NCBI GenBank assembly: GCA_001939145.1
Contig: LSRX01000371.1
Location: 207,111 to 271,110 of the forward strand
DNA length: 64,000 bases
Source of the DNA: Symbiodinium microadriaticum
Taxonomy: Eukaryota; Sar; Dinophyceae; Suessiales; Symbiodiniaceae
Reading direction: 5' to 3'
The position numbers and the translations under genes are program-made. Under the pieces are notes generated by a model that ran no database searches, was not told the DNA's origin, and saw only the letters and a list, made by a program, of their open reading frames with translations. Numbering within the stretch: position 1 is the stretch's first letter; each line of letters begins with the position of its first letter. Positions 1 to 8,632 of this stretch are shown one piece after another.

Positions 1-246
1 TTTCTGACTGAACCTGAGAAGTTTCTCGTGTGGCACTGGCGAATGGTGCGCCATCGGCTACTTGGCATGCTTGCCAATGACCCAAAAACAGGGCCTACGA
101 GCTAGCGGACTGGCTTGCCATGACGCAAAAAACGGCACAGGCGCAAGTATGTGCAAGTCCAACCTGACATGAAGGAGGGAGAGCTTGGTCACGGCAACAT
201 GGAGCATTGTGCAGGTGCACGCACGCAGGCCCTAGCAGCATTTAAT
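1..246 (+). repeat. End-block repeat, copy 1 (truncated by window edge)
   Basis: This block begins with TTTCTGACTGAACCTGAGAA and runs to the GCACGCACGCAGGCCCTAGC motif. Near-identical copies start at about 5018, 8390 and 12858, and a short piece lies at 5237-5322 after the assembly gap. The longer copies at 4846-5215, 8242-8632 and 12711-13093 carry 150 extra bases upstream that include CCGAAGCGGGCC. Open frames inside change between copies, so I read it as non-coding repeat sequence rather than a gene. Confidence 0.9.
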
Positions 247-965
247 GCAAGTCGTATTCGGCAGCAGCCAATGTGTGCCTCCGGCGATGGCTTCTCATGC
301 GAAGAGCCGAGAGGGTCCACGAAGTGTTGGTGCCTGCACTGCTGCAGTTGGCTCATGCGTCAGCTCAGGTCTCATACTTCTGTGGGCCCACGGCTCCAGC
401 GGCTGTGCCTTGGTGCAAGCTCCCACGGTGAAGAGGTCTCTTCTCCTTGCTGTGTGAGGCGCCTCCTGTAGGGACCATGTCGGCGAGGCAGTGCCTGCCT
501 TGGATCAGGGCAGCATTGTCGTGGAGCTGACTGCCTGCTTTGGGAGATGTTGCAGTTTCTGTTGAGATGGGTTGAGCGGGGATCTGCATCATGTCGCGGT
601 TGGTAGTGCACGCTTGGCATTGCCAATCGAATAGCCACCATCTAGGCTGCGGTATGGTTGGGTTCTTGGGTTCTGGAAAGCGAAAGCCAGAGCCGGGTAG
701 TACTAGGAACGTAAAAGGTGACAAATGCGCAGTCAGTGTGTGCGTGTGTGTGTGTGTGTGTGTTTGCAAGCGGGTCGCAGCAGGACGACAGACAGGAGTG
801 TCGTTGATTCTGTCACATCGCGCGGGATCTTGACTACAGGTGCACAAGCTTCTGGAGGCAGGGCTGCCTGCCTCTCAGAACTGGGCCACAAGCCCGTGGC
901 GAAGTTAGCAAAAGCTCGCGGACGTGAAAACTACTCAAGCAAATCACTGAGGTGTTTGCTGGCAG
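200..965 (+). repeat. 0.76 kb duplicated block, copy 1
   Basis: Bases 200-960 recur almost unchanged at about 5795-6575, including the (GT)n tract and the stretch ending CTGAGGTGTTTGCTGG. A diverged partial copy lies at about 10805-11075. After the shared end this copy continues into unrelated sequence (CAGTGTGTGGATGATGCGG), while the other two continue into the 2.3 kb block. The few differences are single transitions and a short indel (GCCGACTGG present only near 6480). This points to recent duplication. Confidence 0.92.
736..764 (+). repeat. (GT)n microsatellite
   Basis: This is a nearly pure GT tract broken once by a C. Equivalent tracts sit at about 6331-6358 and 10848-10862 in the other copies, and a further one follows a CGCGCG run at 10730-10752. 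Tract length differs between copies, as expected for slippage. Confidence 0.95.
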
Positions 966-1717
966 TGTGTGGATGATGCGGAGAAGAGATGTTTCGAACA
1001 GCAGGACAAGCTGCAGGCGCCATCTGCACAGCCCTACAAGGCAGCGGAATATGGAAGCGAGATCAGCAGAAACTGTGGCAGGCTCTCCTTCTGGGAAGCC
1101 TTGCCGCCGGGTCACCTTGACCTTTGCCGGACCTCTCCGAAGTTGGGAGCACGAGTGCTTCGCTTTCTCAAGGCTGCGTGGCTTCGCGCTGAGCCTCCGA
1201 GGCCAGCGAGACTCGATGCTTGTGCTTGTGGCCCAGTCATAGCCGTAGCCCCGCCAGGCCTGAACCCGCTATGTGGAGGCGAGAAAAGTTGAGTGGAGGG
1301 GCACCGCACCGTAGGAGCGCCGCTTTCGACCAGGCGGCGGCTGCCTGGTGCAGGGTCTTGGATGCTCTGGAGCAGGCTAGAGGAACAGATCCGCAGCTTG
1401 TCCCGGTGCTCCGGTCCGGTGATCATCTCATGCTGGCCTTTCACCCATGCTTGGAGGGATGCGAGCGCCAGTCATTGCAATAATTGGAAGATGTAGGACC
1501 TGAGACTGCGTCCAACGTGCTGCAGACTACCATAAAGTAGACTAAGGCTAAGGCCGAGGGCTAGTTTGTCACAGACTGCATTATGTGCTTGAATGCGTAC
1601 CCTGGCCTGGCTTTCCGCTGTTACCGTCATGGTTGCTTGCAATGAGGCAATCAGCCTATTTAATTCAGTAGCTTCACCCGGCCGTCTCAGCACATCTGTG
1701 CTTCTTTAGTTTCCGCC
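966..1717. other. Interval with no supportable gene
   Basis: Open frames on both strands are short and overlap in antisense, and none shows a recognisable domain. I see only the last part of the duplicated block at its left edge and the upstream region of the Tudor/Agenet-like gene at its right edge. CTTCTTTAG at 1701-1709 could serve as the trans-splice acceptor for that gene. Confidence 0.5.
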
Positions 1718-2380
1718 ATGACGAACAACGAAGAAGACATCGACCAGATTGCGGATTATGTAGGGGAGTCCCTTGGCTTTCTCATTGGGGCCGTGCCGGT
1801 GGTTGGTGGTGTTGCGGCCCCTTTGGCCAGATTGGGGGGCAAAAAGGCTACCAAACTGGCTTACGACTACTACTTCGCGGACACTGGCGGCGAAGAAGAT
1901 CGTGGCTATGCGAGCCCGGGCAAGGGGGGCCCAGCAGCAACTTCCGGTGGCCATACCCCCAGAAGAAGCCCCACCAGAAGCCAGAAAATGTTTCCTTCAG
2001 GGTGGCAAGTTTATGTTTGTGATGGACATCACTCACATCCTCGTCTCTACGAGGGTGTGGTGGAAGAGCCGCTGCCCCGTGAAAACAAGTATCGTGTGTG
2101 GGTCACCAACCATCGGAAAGAGGGAGTTGATGAGGAATGGACAGTCGTCCGAGACAACGTGGTGCACCGCAAGATGTACCAGGTGAATGAAGAGGTTTGG
2201 TGGATTCACCGTGATCGCCGTTACAATGGTTGGGTCGAGCGTGTGGACAAGAGGCCGCATCTCCGCTACTGCGTGAGGTACAAGACCAGGGGTGGCCAAA
2301 TGGACTTTGTGGACCTTGAGCCAGATGCCCTGCGACTTCGGCGTGTGAGCGGCAAGTACCGCGGAGCCGAAAGGTGGTGA
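1718..2380 (+). CDS. Intronless protein with two C-terminal Tudor/Agenet-like repeats
   Basis: The 220-residue product is uninterrupted. Residues about 8-46 are glycine- and valine-rich and hydrophobic (ESLGFLIGAVPVVGGVAAPL), resembling a glycine-zipper or membrane-associated helix. Residues 60-90 are a polar linker. Residues about 92-210 contain two related units. Each starts with an aromatic/valine strand (WQVYVCDG and EVWWIHRDRRYNGWV), continues with a YRVWV or YCVRY strand, and ends with a charged segment (WTVVRDNVVHR and FVDLEPDALRLR). This is the pattern of Tudor/Agenet beta-barrels, which often bind modified histone tails or RNA. The start was chosen because AG at 1708-1709 lies 8 bases before the ATG, which sits in a TCCGCCATG context. 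Family assignment is by pattern only; the coding status is more secure than the function. Confidence 0.6.
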   Translation: MTNNEEDIDQIADYVGESLGFLIGAVPVVGGVAAPLARLGGKKATKLAYDYYFADTGGEEDRGYASPGKGGPAATSGGHTPRRSPTRSQKMFPSGWQVYVCDGHHSHPRLYEGVVEEPLPRENKYRVWVTNHRKEGVDEEWTVVRDNVVHRKMYQVNEEVWWIHRDRRYNGWVERVDKRPHLRYCVRYKTRGGQMDFVDLEPDALRLRRVSGKYRGAERW

Positions 2381-3600
2381 GGCCTGCTCCGGAATCGCGA
2401 TAGGTGGACATGTAGCGCACGCATGCTTTGCCTTTCTTCGCACAAGCTACGCTTTTAAACCGCCACTTTCGCAGACTCCGAACGCGAGAATCCTTAAAAG
2501 TTTTAAAAGGATTCCTTATAGCTTCCCTGATTGTATTCCTCACCATAGCTTGCTGAGCATGGCTTGCGTCTTGGGCTTCCAAGAGATGTTAACATGTAAA
2601 ATGTGTTTGTTTCAACGCTGATCCTACGCAGGTAGTAATACTTAAGATTGAAGGCCTGATGTGCTTCTCTAGGAGTCCTGACTTGCCTCAAATTTCTCAG
2701 CTGGTGAGCATGACCCTCATTCCAGCCCACAGGATGTCACGAGCATCAGGCCTGACATCTTGCGCTGCCTTGTGAAAATGCTCGAGAGACGGCGGCTCGA
2801 TCAATGCCGGGCACGAGGTTTGAATGGTGGTTCTCAAGGGTAAAACTCTGGGACCGTTTCGTCCGGCAAGGTGATGCTCTTTACTCTCGTAGCCGAGCTG
2901 GTACGTTTCCTTTTCAGGCCTTTCTTCTCATCCCGCTTCTGCTCGAAAAGCTCCTCCCCTTCGTTTTCCTGAACCAGGAATCGTCATCACGACACCAAGC
3001 TCGTACCGCGCTTTGCTATTTCTACATGCTTCGATCTCCGATCTGTCGAGTCTATCGGGTGTGTGCCCTTGAGAACTTTCTGAATACACAGCATCGATAA
3101 CCCCGTAATCTTAACCCCTAAGCCCTAAACCCTGAACTCCGAACCCGTTTCCGCAGGTGATTCCGGGCTCGGAGCTCACTGCAATTGTCGCCAACGACAT
3201 GTTGAGCCAGACCCTTACAGAGACATACAGAGACAGGACAGCTTCACCGCCTTGTGAAGCTCCCTCCATGAAGGCAACAAGCTGTTGGCTTTCCACTTGG
3301 ACTATCACAAGGCCGCTCAAAAGGACCGCGGTTTGGTCTCATTGCAACCTCTGTGTGCAGATCAGTGGTCAGGTCTCACCCCTGGGATGTGCGGGGCTCG
3401 CCGCCTCAGGAGCTTCGCCGGGCGCTTCTGCGAAGCCACCAGGTGCCGGGCTGTGCCGAAGGTTGAGTCTTGGCAGAGTGCCTCTGTGAGACATTTAATG
3501 TGAGGCCTATGGCGGAGGGGTGGAGACCTGGAGATTCTTCACCTCGAAACTCTTTGCAGACTCGGCATCTCCCTGAGCTTCGAATCCCTTTCTTAAGATC
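2381..3600. other. Interval with no confidently supported gene
   Basis: Just after the Tudor/Agenet-like gene there is an imperfect AT-rich palindrome (about 2490-2518, CCTTAAAAGTTTTAAAAGG). Two frames on the + strand near 3157-3500 are open and compositionally plausible (for example FHLDYHKAAQKDRG at about 3290). They have no recognisable domain, and they may be upstream exons of the CS/PIH1-like gene. Confidence 0.35.
3113..3136 (+). repeat. Interstitial telomere-like repeat, degenerate CCCTAAA
   Basis: The sequence reads CCCCTAAGCCCTAAACCCTG, about two and a half units of CCCTAAA, the complement of the TTTAGGG telomere unit reported for dinoflagellates. It is short and imperfect, so it is either a relic of a break repair or chance. 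Confidence 0.5.
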
Positions 3601-3618
3601 CTGTTTATGCAGGGAATT

Positions 3619-4765
3619 GGTGACTCGTGTGATGAAGACGTCCGTGTGCAAAAGTGCCCTTTCCGATTTTCTGTGCACGAGGTCTTAGATGGTGGCACGG
3701 CAACGCGTGAGACTTGGCTTCGGCGCTTGTCGGGCCGCTTGGTGGCCTTTGGAGCTTAGGTGGACAGCCATGCAGAAGCAATCGCAGCTTGCGCGTGGCT
3801 GCCGTGAGCAAGGCTACAGCTCAAAGGCAGGGTGGACTTCGGCGGCTGGGTGGTCGACTGCAAAGCTAAGTTGTGCGCACCCTGCACCATTGGACTGCCG
3901 CCCGCAAAGGAGAAGCCAGGTTTCGAGGAGTTGCTGCGCAAGCAAGCTGCACGAAGGCGGGCCATGGCGCCTAAGTCTACTTCAAACCATGAGGGCGACG
4001 CGCCTTTGCTTTCGTGCCAGGACGCAGGAGAAGGTTGGAAGCCGCCAGGCAGAACACGAAGAACGCTGTAGTGCCAGGTGCCAAAGCTGCACCGACACTG
4101 GGCAGGAGAGGTGCCCTCTATCGGTGTACAGTACTCTCTCACAGTGAGTCAGTTTCCTCGGCAGTCTTCTCTCTGAGGAGCCATCAGAAGCCGGAAAAAG
4201 GAGCTTTCGAGCAAAAGCACTCAAGGTGGGACCGCAGAAGCCGTCGTAGCCGCGTGACGCAGAGTGTGAAAGGCAAGGACCGCAAGAAGAGGGCGATGCT
4301 GCGAGCTGCTCCGTGACATCTGAGACAGATTCGGCCCGGGGCCCAGCTCACCATGGCCCTACAGCTCCTAAAGCTCCTGAAGTGAACGAGGCAGGGCTCG
4401 AGATCATTAAGGTGGTGGTCCACCTTCCGGGGCTCAGCTCAGCCGCAGAAGCTTCCCTGGAGGTGCGACGAGTTCGAGCGAAGGGGCGCAGGGGCAAGAC
4501 TAGATTTCAGATGAGAGTCGCGTTCAGGTCTCGCCGACTGAACTCAAGGTCGCCAGCTTGAGGCAGAACAAGAAGTGGTGTTGCAGTCGTGATCATCCAG
4601 AGCCCAGAAGAACCATCCTTTTTGTGCACAGACCTTTCAGGCCTGACCTGCCTCACGGTGCTCCCCACAGAAGTGGAGACCTCGAGCAGCACGGCCAAAT
4701 GGTCGCGACGGTCGCAGCAGCTCACGGTCCAGCGCAGGGCACTGCGGGACACTGCGGGCCCTTGA
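3619..4765 (+). CDS. Candidate PIH1/Kintoun-like protein (CS domain exons), partial model
   Basis: Several + strand exons can be followed. One begins after TTTATGCAG (3602-3610) and reads GDSCDEDVRVQKCPFRFSV. Another near 3830 reads GWVVDCKAKLCAPCTIG then EELLRKQAARRRAMAPK. A third (about 4254-4465) is acidic and then reads KVVVHLPGLSSAAEASLEV. The last (about 4640-4765) reads LPTEVETSSSTAKWSRRSQQ then LTV and stops at TGA 4763-4765. The two final segments match the order of the CS domain of PIH1-family axonemal dynein assembly factors: a strand ending VxLPGxxSAAxxxLxV, then VxxxxxxAKWSxxxxxLTV. The PIH1 domain proper was not found upstream. An in-frame TAG at about 4249-4251 must be intronic or mutated. 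A general p23/CS protein is possible. Confidence 0.45.
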
Positions 4766-4845
4766 GAGCTCAGAAGAAGCCAAGCCGATTTCTCCAATGC
4801 TTAAGTAGCTAAGACTCAGCTCAGCATTGAGCATTGTACACAATT

Positions 4846-5215
4846 CCTAAACCGCCTTTGCCGAAGCGGGCCAGCAGAGATTACTGGTCGAAGGAGATCC
4901 GCCAAGATTCTTCGAAAGATGAGCCTCGGAACTGCACCAATCGTCCCATCTAGGCTGCGGCATGATTGGGTTTTGACAGAGATGCTTACAGCCTCAGCGG
5001 CTACTGGTAGCGACCTTTCTGACTGAACCTGAGAAGTTTCTCGTGTGGCACTGGCGAATGGTGCGCCATCGGCTACTTGGCATGCTTGCCAATGACCCAA
5101 AAACAGGGCCTATGAGCTAGCGGACTGGCTTGCGATGACTTAAAAACGGCACAGGCGCAAGTATGTGCAAGTCCAACCTGAAATGAAGGAGGGAGAGCTT
5201 GGTCACGTTAACATG
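4846..5215 (+). repeat. End-block repeat, copy 2
   Basis: From CCTAAACCGCC to the assembly gap this matches 8242-8580 and 12711-13045, with a divergent stretch near 4880-4930. It starts 80 bases after the stop codon of the CS-domain gene. Confidence 0.9.
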
Positions 5216-5236
5216 NNNNNNNNNNNNNNNNNNNNN
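5216..5236. other. Assembly gap of 21 N
   Basis: Twenty-one N separate two copies of the same sequence. The 58 bases before the gap (CACAGGCGCAAGTATGTGCA onward) are repeated directly after it. The gap is therefore probably a failed join inside a repeat, and the true distance is unknown. Confidence 0.99.
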
Positions 5237-5322
5237 CACAGGCGCAAGTATGTGCAAGTCCAACCTGAAATGAAGGAGGGAGAGCTTGGTCACGGCAACA
5301 TGCAGCATTGTGCAGGTGCACC

Positions 5323-5794
5323 CTCTCCGGGGAGGGGCCGGGGGGGGGGGACGATTGAGGTCGCAATGGGCGCGGCTAGCCTGCCCTCCTCCTGGCGGGA
5401 ATTAACCTGGCTACAAATCACTCCGGACGGCTTTACCTACGTCGTTAGAGCTGGTGTCGTGGCCAGTTCATTAGGGAGCATGACCATATAGGCAGCCGCC
5501 GCAGGTTGCAGGTCTTGCGAGCTGGGCCTCGGTGTTACCCAAGCCATTGACATGTGGATGATACGTGCAGTGAATGTGTGGAAAGGAGTACTTGTGTACA
5601 GGTTCATTTGAATACGTGGGAAGGGAGTACCTTTGTACAGATGGTCTTGCAGCGGGTCTCGCAGCGGAATCCTTCGTAATGCAGACCGTGGGCGGGAGCG
5701 AAGGTGCTTCGCAGGTGGTCCTCTGGACCGAATTTGGGAAAGGAGTTGTACAGTTCGGGCGTCGACCTCTTTAAGGGGCGCACGCCTTCCAAAC
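5323..5794. other. Unique spacer between repeat blocks
   Basis: This stretch begins with a GC-rich run (GGGGCCGGGGGGGGGGACG) and has no good gene. An internal near-repeat of about 36 bases occurs: TGTGGAAAGGAGTACTTGTG at 5577 and the similar GTGGGAAGGGAGTACCTTTG at 5614. I see no recognisable protein. Confidence 0.5.
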
Positions 5795-6575
5795 CAACAC
5801 ATTGTGCAGGTGCACGCACGCAGGCCCTAGCAGCATTTAATGCAAGTCGTATTCGGCAGCAGCCAATGTGCGCCTCCGGCGATGGCTTCTCATGCGAAGA
5901 GCCGAGAGGGTGCACGAAGTGTTGATGCCTGCACTGCTGCAGTTGGCTCATGCGTCAGCTCAGGTCTCATACTTCTGTGGGCCCACGGCTCCAGCGGCTG
6001 TGCCTTGGTGCAAGCTCCCACGGTGAAGAGGTCTCTTCTCCTTGCTGTGTGAGGCGCCTCCTGTAGGGACCATGTCGGCGAGGCAGTGCCTGCCTTGGAT
6101 CAGGGCAGCATTGTCGTGGAGCTGACTGCCTGCTTTGGGAGATGTTGCAGTTTCTGTTGAGATGGGTTGAGCGGGGATCTGCATCATGTCGCGGTTGGTA
6201 GTGCACGCTTGGCATTGCCAATCGAATAGCCGCCATCTAGGCTGCGGTATGGTTGGGTTCTTGGGTTCTGGAAAGCGAAAGCCAGAGCCGGGTAGTACTA
6301 GGAACGTAAAAGGTGACAAATGCGCAGTCAGTGTGTGCGTGTGTGTGTGTGTGTGTGTTTGCAAGCGGGTCGCAGCAGGACGACAGACAGGAGTGTCGTT
6401 GATTCTGTCACATCGCGCGGGATCTTGACTACAGGTGCACAAGCTTCTGGAGGCAGGGCTGCATGCCTCTCAGAACTGGGCCGACTGGGCCACAAGCCCG
6501 TGGCGAAGTTAGCAAAAGCTCGCGGACATGAAAACTACTCAAACAAATCACTGAGGTGTTTGCTGGTTGATGTGC
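5795..6575 (+). repeat. 0.76 kb duplicated block, copy 2
   Basis: Matches 200-960 almost base for base. At its right end it runs without a break into the 2.3 kb block, showing that copy 1 is the truncated one. Confidence 0.93.
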
Positions 6576-6963
6576 GTGGGGATGATCGCGCCTCTGGCCA
6601 CATCCAGGCCTTGTCAGCAAGATTCGCGGATTGTTGTTTTGGACTGGGTGTCTGGAGGGAGTCCGTGTGTCCCATCTCTCGACGGCTCCAGGGCGCGGTG
6701 CACGAGCCCACCAGTTTCCAGGCACCCCTTTTGAACCGGGCGGGGCCGCCAAGAGAGGGAGTGGGTGCTCTGGAAACATGGGATGTAGCAGTCGTGACTT
6801 AGCTTGTTGAATCTGCTGAGGTGCCGGAGCTGGTGGGGAAATTCTCGAAGGAGAAGCTCGTCGCCGGCAGCTCAGGATCCGTGCCGGTCGCATGTTGCGC
6901 TGCGGAGCTTTGGCGATTCGTCTGTCAGAGGCGGCCCGTTTGGAGTCTATGTGCACTGACCCG

Positions 6964-7027
6964 GTCTGCTGACATCTTCCATTGCCAGTACTCCATTGAG
7001 TACTGGCAATGGAAGATCTCAGCAGAC
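6964..7027. repeat. 30-bp inverted repeat with 4-base loop
   Basis: Arms 6964-6993 and 6998-7027 are complementary at 29 of 30 positions. The core is ATCTTCCATTGCCAGTACTC and the loop is CATT. The matching place in copy B (near 11475) carries only one degenerate arm, so the hairpin is specific to this copy. Confidence 0.93.
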
Positions 7028-7392
7028 GGTCCATGCACCGCGGCCCTCAGCGGGATGCCAAGTCTACTGTTATGGGCTGGATTGAAGCCTTCGGATTTTG
7101 CGGGACTGGTGTTGAAGCTTCCGACGGAAGGGTTCGTCAAGTGTCTGGGCATGTGTGGTCTCTGTCAGCAGATCGTTCACACTTGAGGGCTGTTGGAGGG
7201 CAGCATAGAGCCGATCGTAGAAGACACGGCAGGTGTGCGAACTGGTATCGCGAGCAGGCACCGTCCTCGCAGCTGGGGCCTCGGTCTCCTTCGCATTTCT
7301 TGTCATGCCAGCTCCCTGCTGGGAATCCTTCTGTTGAAGATACTTGTGCCAGCTTGCATCGCGAACGCCGCCGCTTAGCACACTAAGCATGT

Positions 7393-7578
7393 TCAGTTCC
7401 AAACACTAGGCAAGGCAAGCTGGCGGAACATTGGGTGTGCTCTGTGGTTGACACCATGAACGCAGTGTAGCATGGCGCGAGAGTCCTGAAGCTCCAGATC
7501 CGATACTTGTAGAGTGTTGCGGACACGAAGCGAGACTGCATGGTTGGAGCGGAAGGAAGCAGTCACCTGTCGCAGCAT
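7393..7578 (-). CDS. Small open frame kept in both 2.3 kb copies (doubtful)
   Basis: This is a 61-codon frame starting MLRQVTASFRSNHAVSLRV. It is also intact at 11865-12050, where the only coding difference is R34C. Preservation in both copies is weak evidence because the copies are young. There is no recognisable domain, signal peptide or neighbour of the same strand. Confidence 0.15.
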   Translation of the reverse strand: MLRQVTASFRSNHAVSLRVRNTLQVSDLELQDSRAMLHCVHGVNHRAHPMFRQLALPSVWN

Positions 7579-8632
7579 CGCAGCGTACCATAATTAACCT
7601 CCGTGTGCCGACCCTCGGCGTCTCTTGTCCCCGGAGTCTAATGCGAGTGGCTGTTCACGGGAAGGCGCGTGGCCGTCCTGGAAGGCGGCTTCCGCGGCTG
7701 GGAACGCGACCGTTTACCCGCAGGAAGCCTCAGCCATCAAGGGAAGGATGCAGTGCTGCTTCAGGTAAGGTAATGTTGCGCACGCGGCATGTCGCAGCAT
7801 GTCACAGCCGTCCAGGGATGAAGCTCTTGTTGGCCCGAGCTTTTCGGAGTGTTCTGGGGACATGTGTCTGCTGGGCGACTGCAGGTTGTGTATGAGAAGC
7901 CGATGGATGCTCTTGGGCAGGTTGGGTCGGTGTTGAGACTTCACGCCAGTGCAAACACAGTTCAAGGCTTGAGGATGTTGGAGGTCGAGTGGCACATGCA
8001 TTGCTGCAGTGCGACGGGCTTGGGCATGTCAGGCCTGTTTGTCGGAGCCAGAGCGCCAGGCGAAGGCGGACATGTATGCGCTCTCCATGGGCCGGCGAGT
8101 GGCAGGCACGGGTCTCGGGTCTCGGGCTGGGTCTCGGTGCAATTGAAAGACAATTCACTGCCATGCTTCGACGTGTCTCGTGCCCAGACGGAAGGTGCTG
8201 GCGCGTGAGGCCGCAGCAATCCGCAGCAGTCGTCCTGGATTCCTAAACCGCTTTTGCCGAAGCGGGCCGGCAGAGATGCGGCTCGGATGAGCCTGCAAGT
8301 AGGAGTTGCACCAATCGTCCCATCTAGGCTACGGCAAGATTGGGTTTTGACAGAGATGCTTACAGCCTCAGCGTAGCTACTGGTAGCGACCTTTCTGACT
8401 GAACCTGAGAAGTTTCTCGTGTGGCACTGGCGAATGGTGCGCAATCGGCTGCTTGGCATGCTTGCCAATGACCCAAAAACAGGGCCTATGAGCTGGCGGA
8501 CCTGGCTTGCGATGACTTGAAAACGGCACAGGCGCAAGTATGTGCAAGTCCAACCTGAAATGAAGGAGGGAGAGCTTGGTCAGGGCAACATGGAGCATTG
8601 TGCAATGGCACGCACGCAGGCCCTAGCAGCAT

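Larger units (their letters stand above)
6330..8632 (+). repeat. 2.3 kb segmental duplication, copy A
   Basis: Matches 10832-13093 over its whole length, ending in the end-block repeat at 8242-8632. Differences are mainly transitions, with a 3-base indel near 8003 and a palindrome near 6964 that is absent from the other copy. Reading frames are not kept intact: a + strand frame that runs 212 codons at 12077-12715 is stopped at 7893 in this copy by a C-to-T change in a CGA/TGA codon. I therefore treat the block as mostly non-coding. Confidence 0.95.

Noticed and set aside
2490-2518. AT-rich palindrome after the Tudor/Agenet-like gene as a transcription terminator
   Set aside because: Hairpin terminators are a bacterial feature. 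In this eukaryotic context there is no basis for the call.
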